From Ichthyophonus hoferi (lineage: Eukaryota > Opisthokonta > Ichthyosporea > Ichthyophonida > Ichthyophonidae), in NCBI GenBank assembly GCA_002751075.1, contig NAOQ01000120.1, positions 43,535-81,829 of the forward strand: DNA of 38,295 nt. The letters are read 5' to 3'. This document shows, one piece after another, positions 1 to 11,747 of this stretch; the first letter of the stretch is position 1, and each line of letters opens with the position of its first letter. A program made the translations under genes and the position numbers. The notes beneath the pieces were generated by a model. That model was not told the DNA's origin. It ran no database searches and worked only from the letters and a program-made list of their open reading frames with translations.

Positions 1-278
1 GTACATATATACATTGATACTAGCCTGTACTCATTGGTTGTTGGTATACATTTGAAAATAGATTGTGGGATCAAACAAAAATAAAGCTAGCATTAGACCA
101 TTTCCATACTATATTGAGATAGCCATAATAACCATAATATAACAACAAATCAATTGGTTGGTTTTCAAACAAAAACAATTGGTTATGTCCAAACAGAGAA
201 GGAGGAATAAAACAAAAAGATGAAAGATGAATAGAGAGAAATAAAAAAGGGGAAAAAAAGAGAAAGAAAGGCTGAGGA

Positions 279-335
279 GGTATATACTATAGGGTATATA
301 GTGTATGGTATATAGTGTAGGGTATATAATAGTGG
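279..335. repeat. short AT-rich minisatellite in TBCK intron 4
   Basis: About four imperfect copies of a 13-15 base unit built on GGTATATAGTGTA. Positions 1-517 are otherwise TBCK intron sequence in which no exon was recognised. Confidence 0.55.
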
Positions 336-517
336 AGATAAATCAATATAATGTTGTGTTAAAAAGAATAAATAAAGAACATATAAAAAGAATAAAAGGA
401 ATAATATCACAGCATGGTAAAGTCCCATATATGGGTAAAAAGGTAACGAGATATAAAACCAATAAGACAAACTAAAACTAGCGCAACCCTATAGAGTCAT
501 TTAAATATCATGCCTAC

Positions 518-2671
518 TCTATGGTCCAATAAGACAGCCGATGGTGACAGATTACGGTGCACCAGTTTCTTCTCGTTCAGGTAACTGTCATAAACCATTG
601 ATTAGTCATTGGCTCTGCTACTTTTATATACGCTCACTTTATATATAGTTATATTGCAATCAGGCGGAAGTACATGGTTATATTGCACTAAAATGATTGG
701 GTGAGTATGGCAAGATGAATGGCAATGTAGTGATCAATTAGAGTGTAATTACTGTTTGGATAAGGGTACTTTGAGAATAGTACTTCAATATGATAGCATA
801 ATATTGCCGGTCCAATAAAAGTGATTAGATATCGTTGGAGCAATTAAACATCGGCATTAAAATATTTAAATAGGACAAGACTAGTATTGTCATATGACTG
901 GTCACACATCGTATAAAGGCATTAGTTTGCGTCCCTATGTTTATGCAAAGACACTTATTGGCCCTGACAAGTACCTTCCGCTACTCCACACTTCCATCAA
1001 TCATCCTGCTATATTTTACGTAATAATATTTTAATATACAAACACATCAAGTCATTGCACAAATGCAGCTTTAATACCTATTTACTCATTGGCTGCTCTT
1101 TATTTTTCAATAACATATCTAGAATATCATTAGTAGTCATTTTATCCGTGTAAATAAGCTGCAACTACGACTTCATATTCCATGTTAGATTATTTTAATC
1201 TAAGCATTTCCTTGGTAATAAGATTCTATTGACTCTATCAATGACTCTCTATCTCTCAAGATCCAAATGGTCCAATTACAACATCTCCCTATCCATTCCA
1301 CCTCCTTATCTCGCTCTCATACACACCCTTTCTCATCCTCCTACCCACAGACCCAATGCTCGCTTTCCATATAGCCTTTAACCAATGATACCTCAGCGCT
1401 AGTAGGAGCTGGAAGGCCCACTTAACCAATACAGTCTCCTCTAATGGAATCCCAGTGGCTAAAACACATTCCATGTTGTTGTTATGGTGTTCACTTACTA
1501 CATCCAATCGTTCTGAGGGACAGTTCAAAACATAAATATGAAGAGGAATGAATGGGACACATAAAATTTATAAGCAAATAAACAGATATAAAAATAAACC
1601 GAATAGCTAATTGGCTTATAGAAAAGTATGACTAAATAGGATATATAAGAAGAAATAAAAGGTCTGTGTGTGTACGGGCGCCTAAAAACTATCAAATTAA
1701 TAGCTAATATGCGCGTATATAGTATACATAAGTGGATATATATGATATAATATGCGTGTATAAAAACTATTATATACTACTCAGTCGTCACTGTATGATT
1801 TCCAACTACTTTCTCTACTATTGAGTACACACATATATATACATATTATATCATATTATACCATCTTGTTCTTTGCATATATCAACATATTCACAAAGGT
1901 GGTTATGTTGTAATGACTTCAGCCACTGGAAGCGTCCAATGATGTTAATGGAGTGAGGAGTTAAAGGAAGACCATTGAGGCCACTAGTACGGTTTGAATG
2001 TACGGTAGTATAAAAGAAATAAGTAAATAGATATCGAAGAAGTATAAAAGAAGCGATGGGTGTGTGGTAAGGTAAGCGGAAAGAAGGAAGAGTAAATGTA
2101 ATTGAGAAAGAAAGAGAGAGAGGGTGGGGAGGGAATGATGTAAGTTTTTATTGTAATATGAACCAAGGAAAATATGACTCGATTAACCGTAGGAGACAGT
2201 ATGTATGTAAGCCTATAGATAGATGATTGTACAAATTATAAACTATTGTTTTAAATATAGCATAGGTCTTGTCGCTTTGTGTATTGCTATTATGTTTCAT
2301 ATCTCTGCAAGACTTAGTAATCAATAAAAAGAAGTAGGACAAGCACGAAAGAGCATGGAAAAGGTATAGACACAGAAAGCAGTTTAAATAAATAAATAAA
2401 TGTTGCATGTATGTGTGTAATATAGTATTGAAAGATATATAAGTGAAAGAGATAAATAAATTAGGGAAGAAATAGAAAAAATGATGCTAAAAAGAAACAG
2501 GTGACGTGAATGGGTTAGCAATGGGTATATTTTTAACCTATTTATATATACATCAGCTATTGTATCTTTTGATGATAAATAGAAAAATGATATTGATGCC
2601 TACCACTCCTCTACCCCATGAGAAGTAGCTACAAAGGTCTCTATTCCAAGACCTCGCCTTCCTTCCTCCAT
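518..2671 (-). CDS. TBCK: TBCK, TBC1 domain-containing kinase-like protein; N-terminal part, continues off the left edge
   Basis: Four coding exons on the minus strand: 2604-2671 (ATG at 2671), 1862-1983, 1392-1512 and 518-584, giving 126 aa in continuous frame; the rest lies left of position 1. Similarity to human TBCK from memory: residues 23-37 read CGLNGLPLTPHSI then IIGRFQWL (human CGSNGLPLTPNSI, ILGRFQ), followed by a match to the ERLVVVAEHC block and, at about 113-124, HRNLSPSAVLLD (human HRALSPHNILLD). This is the pseudokinase domain: the catalytic loop has Asn where active kinases have the HRD aspartate. TBCK is known as part of the FERRY complex on early endosomes and as a regulator of mTOR signalling; the TBC and rhodanese domains would lie outside the window. 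Exon 3 ends at the donor AG|GTATCA, not at the longer open frame, because only that joins in phase to exon 4. The start Met opens a 22-codon exon with no family check on its first residues. Confidence 0.9.
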
Positions 2672-5246
2672 GTTATTTTTCACACTTTATAGTACAACAT
2701 ATGTTCTCTAGTGCCTGTGCGCCATGGTAACTAGATAACGAAAGTAAAGAGAATATATTATTGTTGTTTTGTTATTTTATATCATGCTTTTCGAATATTT
2801 ATATAAATATATATATATATGGTAATAATTATACATATACGGATATATGTACAAGTTGGCAAATCTATTATCGGTAAAAAGTATATTATTGTTTATCTTT
2901 AATGTCTTTATGTTTAATTACGTTACGGATAATTAGTGATTAATCATGGATTGGTATTAATCAACGTGATTAATAACCAATGAATACTAAGACAAGGAAT
3001 TAATACAGATCTGCAATTAACGTTTAATTATTGGCCAATAATGCTAACATTTTTTAATAGAAGATCGCACTTTATTTCAAACAACAACCAATCACAGTGT
3101 TAGGTTTTATTGCAATAAGCTTGCATATATATATATATAAATAATATAACTATATCAAACTATTGGTTTTATTATTTTAATTATTACTTATTTACTCATT
3201 TTTAAATTTAGGTATGCTAATTAAATTGACAGCTAGGGAGGTATTGAAGTTGATTTTTACTGAACTTAATTTTATAAATAGTAAGAGCATATGGAAAAAA
3301 AATAACTATTAATGACAAGATTTTAGGGCATAGGCTAAATGTACATCTTAATTAAAGTAAATTTATGTATAAGTAAATGTCAAAATAATATTCTAAGGTA
3401 GAACTCTACATTCTTCGCTAGTATTTCTATTTCTATTAAGTTTGATCTTAAAGCAGATTATAGGTCAAATACTTTATTTTGATGCTCGTTTATCCAATAA
3501 AAATATCAGAGTATGTCGGTAAAGAAATAACCGAACTACATTTGGCTTGGTTTCAGTTATATTGTAATGGTAAGCAATAGGGTTACTATTTGGATAAATA
3601 ATCAAAGAATGAGAGTAAGGAAATTATTAAATTATCACCTTTTATAATTTTAAGTTTCACTCAAATGTATTGATAAATGAATGCATATTAATAGTGTTAT
3701 TCATCAGATCATAGCACAGAAGTAATTTTATATTTTAAGAAGATTGTCTTAGTTTTCACTGGAATAGGCTGATTGTTTTGAAGTTGCTAAATATTTCATA
3801 CTCTTCCCAAATGTTGTGTCATTTGTGACTATTGGTCATATGATTATGGCTGACAGTAATAAAGGCATTAGCATAGCATAACACATTAGTGACATTAATG
3901 GCAATATTCATTTGAGATCCATTTGTTCAGCCAACTGCACCGGAGCACACAATTCAGAAAGAATTTTACTAGCAGTAGACACAAAGGAAAATAATGAGCT
4001 CAGACTTTTACCAGAGAGGAACCAATATAAATATAACCATCACCACAAAGAGACTGCAGTTATAGGACATCAACAACCTCCTTGAAATGATATATCAGAC
4101 GACTGCTTTCATCACTGAATCACAACGCAAAGGTATAAATCATGGTGTAGATCGAGTAAATGTTTTGGCAACATATACATGTAGATCATGTTGGAGCTAT
4201 TAATATAATTGCAAATTTATTTCCATTATCACCCAATCTTAGCAAATTAGTTGTTGATTGAGCCGATAAAACCAAAACAGCGCTAAAAATACAGTAGTTT
4301 TATTAATTTACTTCTCAATCATTTTTTTGAATTGTGGAGATGGGTAATAATGGTAATGCATAAAATCACATTCAACCACAATGTAGATGATAAATATAGT
4401 CACCAAAGCTTTACAAAGCAATAGTACTGAGAACTTAGAAAATTGCATAATTACAGCCGATTAGACACTAAACTGCAACTCGGCTATGCACTAGGAATGA
4501 GTTGACCTCTAGAGTAATTACCAATTGTCCGTCAAAAAGGTCAAGACTTATGGTATCTCAGTACCACATTTTCTATTAATACTTCTTCGCGACATTCTTC
4601 CAGCTCAGGCTATTACACATTATTTAAACTTATACTCATGAACGGTTGATTTGGCATGGCGTACATGCATACTTTGGTCTCACACATAGTATAAGTTTAC
4701 TCAGAGTGTAGCTTTTTATACACTATGAACTAGGCTATGCGCCTATATACGTATAATACCTAGAATATTATTAATTAATATAACATAGCGCTTTCCAACT
4801 TAGGATATGATCGTAGAAGTAGTGTATTGGCAGATCTACATAAAATAATGTCTGCTTGCATAATCCGTACTTGTTCTGTAGTCCATAATCAAAATCAAAT
4901 ACATATTAGTAGTCATTTAAAGCATGTAAAAAATAAGATAATCATTTCAATGTCAGAATCTTATACCATAGTGAAGGGAAAATTATTTATTCCAATAGTA
5001 TAGTAGATATATCTATATATCCAATTGTTTTTCTTCAAAAACATACTAATGAGTATCTACCCGTGTAAAGTAGCCAACGAGTGAGCTATCACATCCTTAA
5101 ATTATGCGCTATAAGCAAACCATCTATTTAGAATAATTTTAAAATCAAAGCATGTAAGAAATGTACTTAATAGCTATATGCAGGTAATCGTCATTGATTC
5201 CATAGTCATCGACGATTCAAACAAAAATATATGAGCAAATGGCAGC
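2672..5246. other. spacer between TBCK start and nucleolin-like gene 3' end
   Basis: About 2.6 kb, very AT-rich. It should hold the TBCK promoter next to 2672 and the 3' UTR of the nucleolin-like gene next to 5246. No conserved gene was recognised. The only unusual stretch is a less AT-rich island around 3870-4140 with a 70-codon frame that lacks an ATG (3873-4084, plus strand), listed among the findings. Confidence 0.6.
4986..4991 (-). terminator. possible polyadenylation signal of the nucleolin-like gene
   Basis: The plus strand reads TTTATT, so AATAAA on the minus strand, about 256 bases downstream of the stop codon. It is the nearest canonical hexamer found, but such hexamers are common in AT-rich DNA. 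Confidence 0.4.
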
Positions 5247-8025
5247 CTAATCCCTACCACCGCGTCCGCCTCTGAAACCACCACGGTCGCCTCCCCTACC
5301 ACCGCGTCCACCTCTGAAGCCACCACGCTCACCTCCCCGACCACCTCTGAAACCACCCCTGCCACCCCGGAAGCCACCCCTTCCACCCCGGAAGCCGCCA
5401 CGCTCCCCACCTCTTCCACCTCTAAAGCCGCCACGCTCCCCACCTCTTCCACCTCTAAAGCCACCTCTACCGCCCCTGTTGGCTGCAAAGTCACCATCAT
5501 CAAGGCGTGGTTGAGCAAAGTCCATGCGAAGAGTTCTGGCCTCCATCAATGTATTGTCCAGCTTGCCCACAGCCTTTTGAGCCTCTTCCACGCTCACCAT
5601 TTCAACGTATGCAATGCCTTTAGGACGACCGGTATTGCGATCCTCAGGGAGACGGATGTCGGAAATCTCGAACCTAGGGTGACACAACAAACAATCAATT
5701 AGTTCGTTGAATCTATGATTGCAGAGTGTCGTTGTAAGATCCATACCTATTTAAGCAATAACAACCCTATCATCTTAAAAACACATTTATGTACATATGT
5801 ATGTACGTATATAGGTATATATGTATTGACATATAGAAATATCCAACTATATAAGATGCTGAGTTTAAGTGACTTGTCTAGAGTTGTGTTTGCAATACAA
5901 CTCTGTAGATTTCATACTATAGATAAAAGGTATGTACATATAAATATCTACATTGGCAGCATATGAATATCTATCGGTGACAGACCAAACAATAATTTCA
6001 ATTAAAGATGGAGTAATTTCCTATCTTCGAATGAGTATATACCATTATAGGGAGACCCACGTAATACAATACAGGCCTCCAAAGGAAAAAGTTAAGATGA
6101 GTGCAATAACATATATGTATATATATATACTTATATTTGTATGTATGCACATGCGCTCATTTGCATAGCCAACAACCACATAAGTCTGTTACCCCATCTC
6201 GATAAATTATAAAACTATTACTGCACATACCCATCAAAGAACGCTCTAATGGACTCTTCCGTGGCTGAATAAGGCAAGTTGGCAACAAATACCAAGCTAC
6301 TTGGCTGACTCTTAGGCTCAGGAGGGCGCTGATCGCGTGTGAGGGAAGGTCCAGCAGCATTAATTGTTAGCACACGACCGTTTAATTCAACACCCTTGCA
6401 GGCTTCAAGGGCCTTACTGGCTGTCTCCACGTCCTTAAATTCTGCAAAGGCAACACTGTAGGTAAATAGAGTTAGTTGTCCAGTATATATATTGAATGAT
6501 ATAGGGTAGTAACTATAGATTAATAAAAAAAATAAGTTATTATCATAGCTCACACAGAGGATATCCAAGAAATATGCGAGAGACAGCCAGCCAAGGATTT
6601 AGAAGACTATCCTTTATGTATATCCTACTATCTACCCTTATCATCAAATGCATACTACTATCTATACCGTCAATCATTCACCTACCCTCTAGACTTGCCA
6701 CTGTCCTTGTGTCTCTGAAGACGAATATGTGTAGTCTTGAATCCCCTACCCTTAAACATCTTGGCCAGATCATTCTCATCTGTATCCCAGTGCAACTGGC
6801 CCACAAACAGCGTACTGGTAAGAGCTCCCTCATACACAGGTTTCTGTTTTTTTTTCTTGGGCTCTTCGGTCTTTTCTCCCTCTTCCTCCAGCTGGCGCTT
6901 CTTCTGTGCAGATTTCTTGACCATGGGCTCATCGGTTTCCCCTTCCTCCTCCTCCTCTTCAACTTCACTGCCACTCTCTTCCTCCTCCTCCTCTTCAACT
7001 TCACTGCCACTCTCTTCCTCCTCCTCTTCCTCTTCCTCCCCCTTCTCCTTCTCCTCCTCTTCTCCCTCCTCCTCTTCCTTCTCCTCTTCCTCTCCCTCTT
7101 CCTGGCTAGCTACCTCCTCCTCACTCTCAACCTCTTCCTCACCGCTCTCTTCAGAGTTTTCCTTCTCATCCACAGAGTCTTCGATCTACAAAAGAAATAT
7201 GTGTAAGATTCCATTTTTATGCATAAGAATGTATTTTTGAAAATTTAAATTTAAATTTTGGAGAAGATAAAATAGATAGGACAGACCTAGTGACATAACA
7301 GAAAAAAACAAAATAAATGGGAGGAATTAGAAAGGGGTAGCAGTTATAAAAAAGAAACAACGGAAGAATAAAGGGTGAAGAGAGCACCTCCAGAAGAAGA
7401 AAAGAAAGGAAGAAAAAAAGGGAGAAACCACATAAGAAAGAATCATGCGACCATGAAAAATAAAAAATACCCACAAGACAGGAAAAAAAAAATGAATTCA
7501 CACGAACGCCCAAGCATAAAAGATGTATGCCAATAATAACACAATCGAAATGCGTAGTGTATATTCTTCCTAATTATTGACCTAATCTTTCTCTTCCTCT
7601 CTTTCCGAGTGTCAGGTAACGCTCGTTTAAGAAATATGAACATGTTATTATATACCTTTTCATGAGAGCTGTACAAAAATGTTACAGATAAGCACGACGA
7701 AAGTGACCAATTGAGCCATACGGCGTGAAGTCATCGGATTTGCTCCTTCAGAATCGGGAAAAAATAGCAAAATGATGGGCATGCGTGAAATGAAAGTTAC
7801 GGGAGCAAGCAAGAGGAACAGGCAAGCAATAAGATTATTCAATAATTTATTTTAATTTTCAAAGACAAACAAATATATACAAGCCAAACTGAAAAACATT
7901 CACAATAATAGCATAAAGATAATAATACTGTGCAGCCATACCTCTGCACCCATTGCTACCACTTTCTCATCCTCAGAGTCCATTTCCACAACCTCTGGCT
8001 TAGCTTTGACTTGTTTACGTGCCAT
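5247..8025 (-). CDS. NCL: nucleolin-like protein: acidic domain, two RRMs, RGG tail
   Basis: Four exons on the minus strand: 7942-8025 (ATG at 8025), 6686-7185, 6231-6455 and 5247-5673, giving 411 aa with all phases matching. Order of parts: short basic start MARKQVKAKPE; Glu-rich acidic stretch at about 29-112; basic patches at about 118-144 that could act as nuclear localisation signals; RRM1 at about 153-229 (RNP2 LFVGQL, RNP1 KSRGVAFAEF spanning the exon 2/3 junction); RRM2 at about 249-325 (RNP2 VFVANL, RNP1 RPKGIAYVEM); and a glycine-arginine-rich tail from 336 to 411 made of RGG repeats with F, E or D spacers. This is the nucleolin architecture, expected to act in the nucleolus in pre-rRNA transcription and processing. 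Vertebrate nucleolin has four RRMs, while yeast Nsr1 and plant nucleolins have two as here, so strict orthology to NCL is inference. Introns 1-3 are 7186-7941, 6456-6685 and 5674-6230; a quick look for C/D snoRNA boxes in them found nothing convincing. Confidence 0.87.
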
Positions 8026-8085
8026 GATTCTTATTTAGTGTATGCACACGTTTACTAAATGATATCCTGTTACTGTTATTATTTC

Positions 8086-8088
<3 letters not shown>

Positions 8089-8116
<28 letters not shown>
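8089..8116. repeat. (TA)n microsatellite
   Basis: Fourteen uninterrupted TA dinucleotides just upstream of the nucleolin-like start codon. Confidence 0.9.
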
Positions 8117-8117
<1 letters not shown>

Positions 8118-11100
8118 CGACTGTAATGGCATTTAAGTTGCAATCAATGTACACGTGCAGGGTATAGAGCGATTAATGTCAGTCTTTCTAATCGCATGAT
8201 TAATCGCACAAATAACCAATCACTCGGTATGAGCCATCTTTTTTCTTTTTAATTTGTTATTTTGTATCCTCTTAGGTTTACTTGACACCGTACTACCGTA
8301 AAATAAACTACTCAACGATTCTATTTGTATTTGTATGGTGTTTAGAACCATCTTTTCCAATTTAGCACTATCATTCCTGACTTATCGAGTGCTAGATTTA
8401 GCTCCTACTTTCCTTGTTGGTTAGCCATTAAAATAGTATTTCGTTATTATGGCGAGTGTAAAACGAATAACCTTGCAACAATGTATATATATATTATTGC
8501 ACCGAATATATGGGTAGAAATATGTGAAACTGCGACAGGATTTTATCTGAAAGCTTTGCTTTTGTCTAAATGACATAGTCACAATGCATTAAATGCAGTG
8601 AGAACGTAAACTACTGATGTGCGCAATGCCGTAAGCAAGGCTATTAAAGCATAAAATCTTAAGCTAAAAGATACATGAAAAGAATTAAACACAGTACAAT
8701 AAGTCTTCTTAATTACTTCAATGAGTCATACGTATATTTATTTGGTTAAGATAAACCTGGAACTACAGAAGTGTATTGGTGAGCCAAACTATGATAGGTA
8801 TATTAGCTAGATGCACAGAGAATTTACCTGCATTATACGATCAGAGTAGTAAATTAAGGTAGGTGTAGCTATGACTAAGGATGTACAGGTGTAACTTGGA
8901 ATATAAAAAGCCTAGTGCAAATGTATAATGTCTATTTCAGCCTGTGTAGTTATTATTGACAAATAGAGTTACATATACATTATAAACAAAGTAATTATAT
9001 TTATATTTATTTAATTAGCTAATGTCGTGTTCTGAAGTATTCTTTATATAAGATGTTTATTTAGAAAGTATAAAAATGTTGTCTTTCTGAGACAGATTGG
9101 AGACTCTTGACTCTGTAATAATAATGAAGAAAGGCTATATGTTTTTATTTTAAATTATTTATTTGCAATAGTTGGTTGCCGCCCTGAACATGGGTGAGAT
9201 AACTACTACATAAGCTGAAACTGAGAATATAGGTGTAATGAGGATCCAGGAAAAAGAATTTTATTTCAGATGGATTCAACTAATGAAATAAGTCATAAAC
9301 TAATAAATTCGTATAGTGCAGACTAAGGAGCTGCTGTTCTTACTTAACGTAGTGAGAGATCATCAGCAGGTATAAAATTATTGCAAAAAACTTCAAAATT
9401 TTCAAGATAATTCTATAAATATAATGAGTTGGCATGCTACCATCTTAAGTAAATTACAGTCCTTATTGATAGCATACAATTATAATGATGTAATAGCAAC
9501 TTACCGAATAATAAGAGTCCTTTTAAAATTTAGCATGAATATTTACAATGGTTATAGTATAGGTTAGTGTTTATTGAAAGGGGGTCAGACATATATTACT
9601 GGATTCTGGCCATGTCTTGAATTACCAGTTAAAGTGAGTGGTTTTCTAGTCATTAATCAGAATGATTCCATCTAGGTTGTGATCAAACACTGACGTCAGG
9701 ATTTTGATGATGCCAAGGCTTTTCTTGTCAACTTGTCTACGTGAATAGTCAAAAGTGCATAATTGTATGTACTGTTATAATTTAATAGTATGGTTGGCAT
9801 TCAGCTGTAAAAGTAAGAATATATAATAATTGGGTTTTATGGCCTAATACAATAATCATTAATATAAAATAATGTCTGTAATCAATCATATAGTGGTACA
9901 TTTCAAAATGAACATACTGTTAGTAGTTAATGTCGCAACCAGAAATTTTGATTGGAAACTGCAATCACAAGCAATCACAACACCATCATGATTTTGGATC
10001 AAAAGTCACATGATCTCATACTTTCCAAAGCTTCAATAATTCTGGCGCACCAAGAGCAACTGGAATAAGTACTGAAATCTTACCCTAGCTGTTGTCATAT
10101 ATGCTAATATTAGCATATTTTGTGTTTTATATACATTAGTGCTATATGTATATACAGAACATGCGTAGATTAGAAATGTCACCCTACTTAGAGCATGGGT
10201 GTAGTTCATGAGTAGTAATGAACTTTCTGTAAAGTTCATTATCTTAATGGTGTGACATTTATTATTGGATATTTTTATTACAGTTAAAACTTCGGCATTT
10301 TTATATAAACATTCATAGTGATTTGTTTGAAGTTTATGTAAGATGTCCTATTTTAATGTATGTTAATACAATAATGAATATAAGGAAATTATATCAATCT
10401 GTGGTAGTTCTAGTGATTTGTTCACAGCTTTCAGGAGTTCCAATTAGGTTTTGTTTATATGTATGTTGCCGGGCTAACAATATGTGTAGTATGTGTAGTG
10501 CTTAGCTCTGATATGCTTTCAATAGAAAACTGGTAAATTTGGAGTAATAGAAGGTTCAATCTCTAATTTTCTGCAATATTCTACAAAAAATTTAGGAGAG
10601 ACTAGTACAAGATTATTGAGATAAGATCAGAAAATCCTAGTGGGTCAGGTAAATTATAAGAATATTTACTATTAGTTTCATTTAGATTATTGAATACGGC
10701 TATGCGGGTGTTAGCAAAAATTAACACACGCGTTAAACAAAGGTTGAAAAATTCTAAAAGAAACAAAGACAAGTAATAATAAAGACTGTTCTCAGTCGTC
10801 AATATTTCTTGTTGAATTTATGTTTTCTCCATATTATGTCTGCAGCTTTCAAAGAAGTTAAAGTAGATAATCTAAACACTCCACTGGAAGACCAACTAGT
10901 TGAGTCTGGTGCTGATTCTTCTGATAATGATAATACCATAACTATACACACATAGTCACAATTAGACTACAGTTATTACAATACAATACATCACCGAGTA
11001 ATAAGCTAAAAGCCTCTGTATCCATTGACCAACAGAGGAGATTCAAAAGCAGCTAGCTAGAGTTTTAGCCTGCCCTTTACCTGACGACGACAGCCTAAGG

Positions 11101-11331
11101 GAACCCAGTACAACAGATACAGTGTATGGTGAGGGAAATGTTACTCAATTTCATTCTACATTGTAGTTATTATCTCGTTTATGTTGCACAGTGGTTGATA
11201 AATTGCAAGCAGAGAATTTATATATATATATATAAACCTCTATTTAGTCTCGCTGCAGAATCCTGTTTAGATACTACCACAAAGGAAGCTTTTAGACTCA
11301 AAAGATAGTTAGACTAAGTAACTGGCTGGTA

Positions 11332-11356
11332 TTGGTTAATTATACCTAATTAACCA
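11332..11356. repeat. small perfect inverted repeat
   Basis: TGGTTAATT and its reverse complement AATTAACCA are separated by 7 bases, so a 9-bp stem is possible. It lies just before the 32-bp minisatellite and shares its AATTAAC core. Confidence 0.6.
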
Positions 11357-11407
11357 GTCAGTATTGCTTAATTATGACCCACAAACTGGATAATAGTAAA
11401 TCACCAT

Positions 11408-11546
11408 GACCAATTAATCAGAGAGTAACAAATAATTATAATCAATTAGCTAGATAGTAGCAAATAATTATGACCAATTAACTAGATAGTAGCAAATAAC
11501 TATGACCAATTAACTAGGTAGTAATAATTAATTATGGCTAATTAAC
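11408..11546. repeat. 32-bp minisatellite, about 4.3 copies
   Basis: Four consecutive 32-base units at 11408-11439, 11440-11471, 11472-11503 and 11504-11535 plus an 11-base remnant. Each starts like GACCAATTAACTAGATAGTA, with a few substitutions per unit. It lies about 200 bases upstream of the GATA-type gene start. Confidence 0.85.
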
Positions 11547-11747
11547 AACTATTTAAACATAGGTTGTGTTATTGCACCTTTATTTATTTATTTATTTACA
11601 AATCTTGTATTTCTGTTTACATTAACAACTATATATAGCCATATATAAATACAAATTTGTATCACTTAGTTTGCCCAATCGCAAAGGGATAGATATACTT
11701 GTATTTAACCAGTATATTTAACCTTATAGCAACAAACGTTTCTTAAA

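Larger units (their letters stand above)
8026..11747. other. 3.7 kb spacer between the divergent nucleolin-like and GATA-type genes
   Basis: AT-rich, flanked by two divergent starts, so it should contain both promoters. It includes a (TA)n run at 8089-8116 about 65 bases upstream of the nucleolin-like ATG, a perfect CRE-type octamer TGACGTCA at 9691-9698, two coding-like islands (9646-9774 minus, 10836-11128 plus), a small hairpin at 11332-11356 and a 32-bp minisatellite at 11408-11546. No complete conserved gene was recognised. It could also hold upstream exons of the GATA-type gene. Confidence 0.6.

Noticed and set aside
1289-1391. Extension of the TBCK exon 3 frame past 1392
   Set aside because: The extension loses similarity, whereas the donor at 1392 joins in phase to the HRNLSP exon and restores the family match.
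5174-5518. Val/Glu/Ala-rich 114-codon minus-strand frame over the RGG exon
   Set aside because: It is an out-of-frame shadow of the repetitive RGG-coding exon; the RRM2 frame is continuous and conserved.
6574-7240. Long plus-strand frames rich in Leu/Phe or Ser/Pro (210 and 167 codons)
   Set aside because: They are antisense to the Glu-rich nucleolin exon and arise from its purine bias.
5674-7941. Intronic C/D snoRNA in the nucleolin-like gene, as known in vertebrates
   Set aside because: Only one weak C-box-like site (near 6645, minus strand) was seen and no D box at a suitable distance.
9691-9698. Perfect CRE octamer TGACGTCA (another at 18478-18485)
   Set aside because: An eight-base match can occur by chance; one lies mid-spacer and the other next to a 3' end, with no supporting promoter features.
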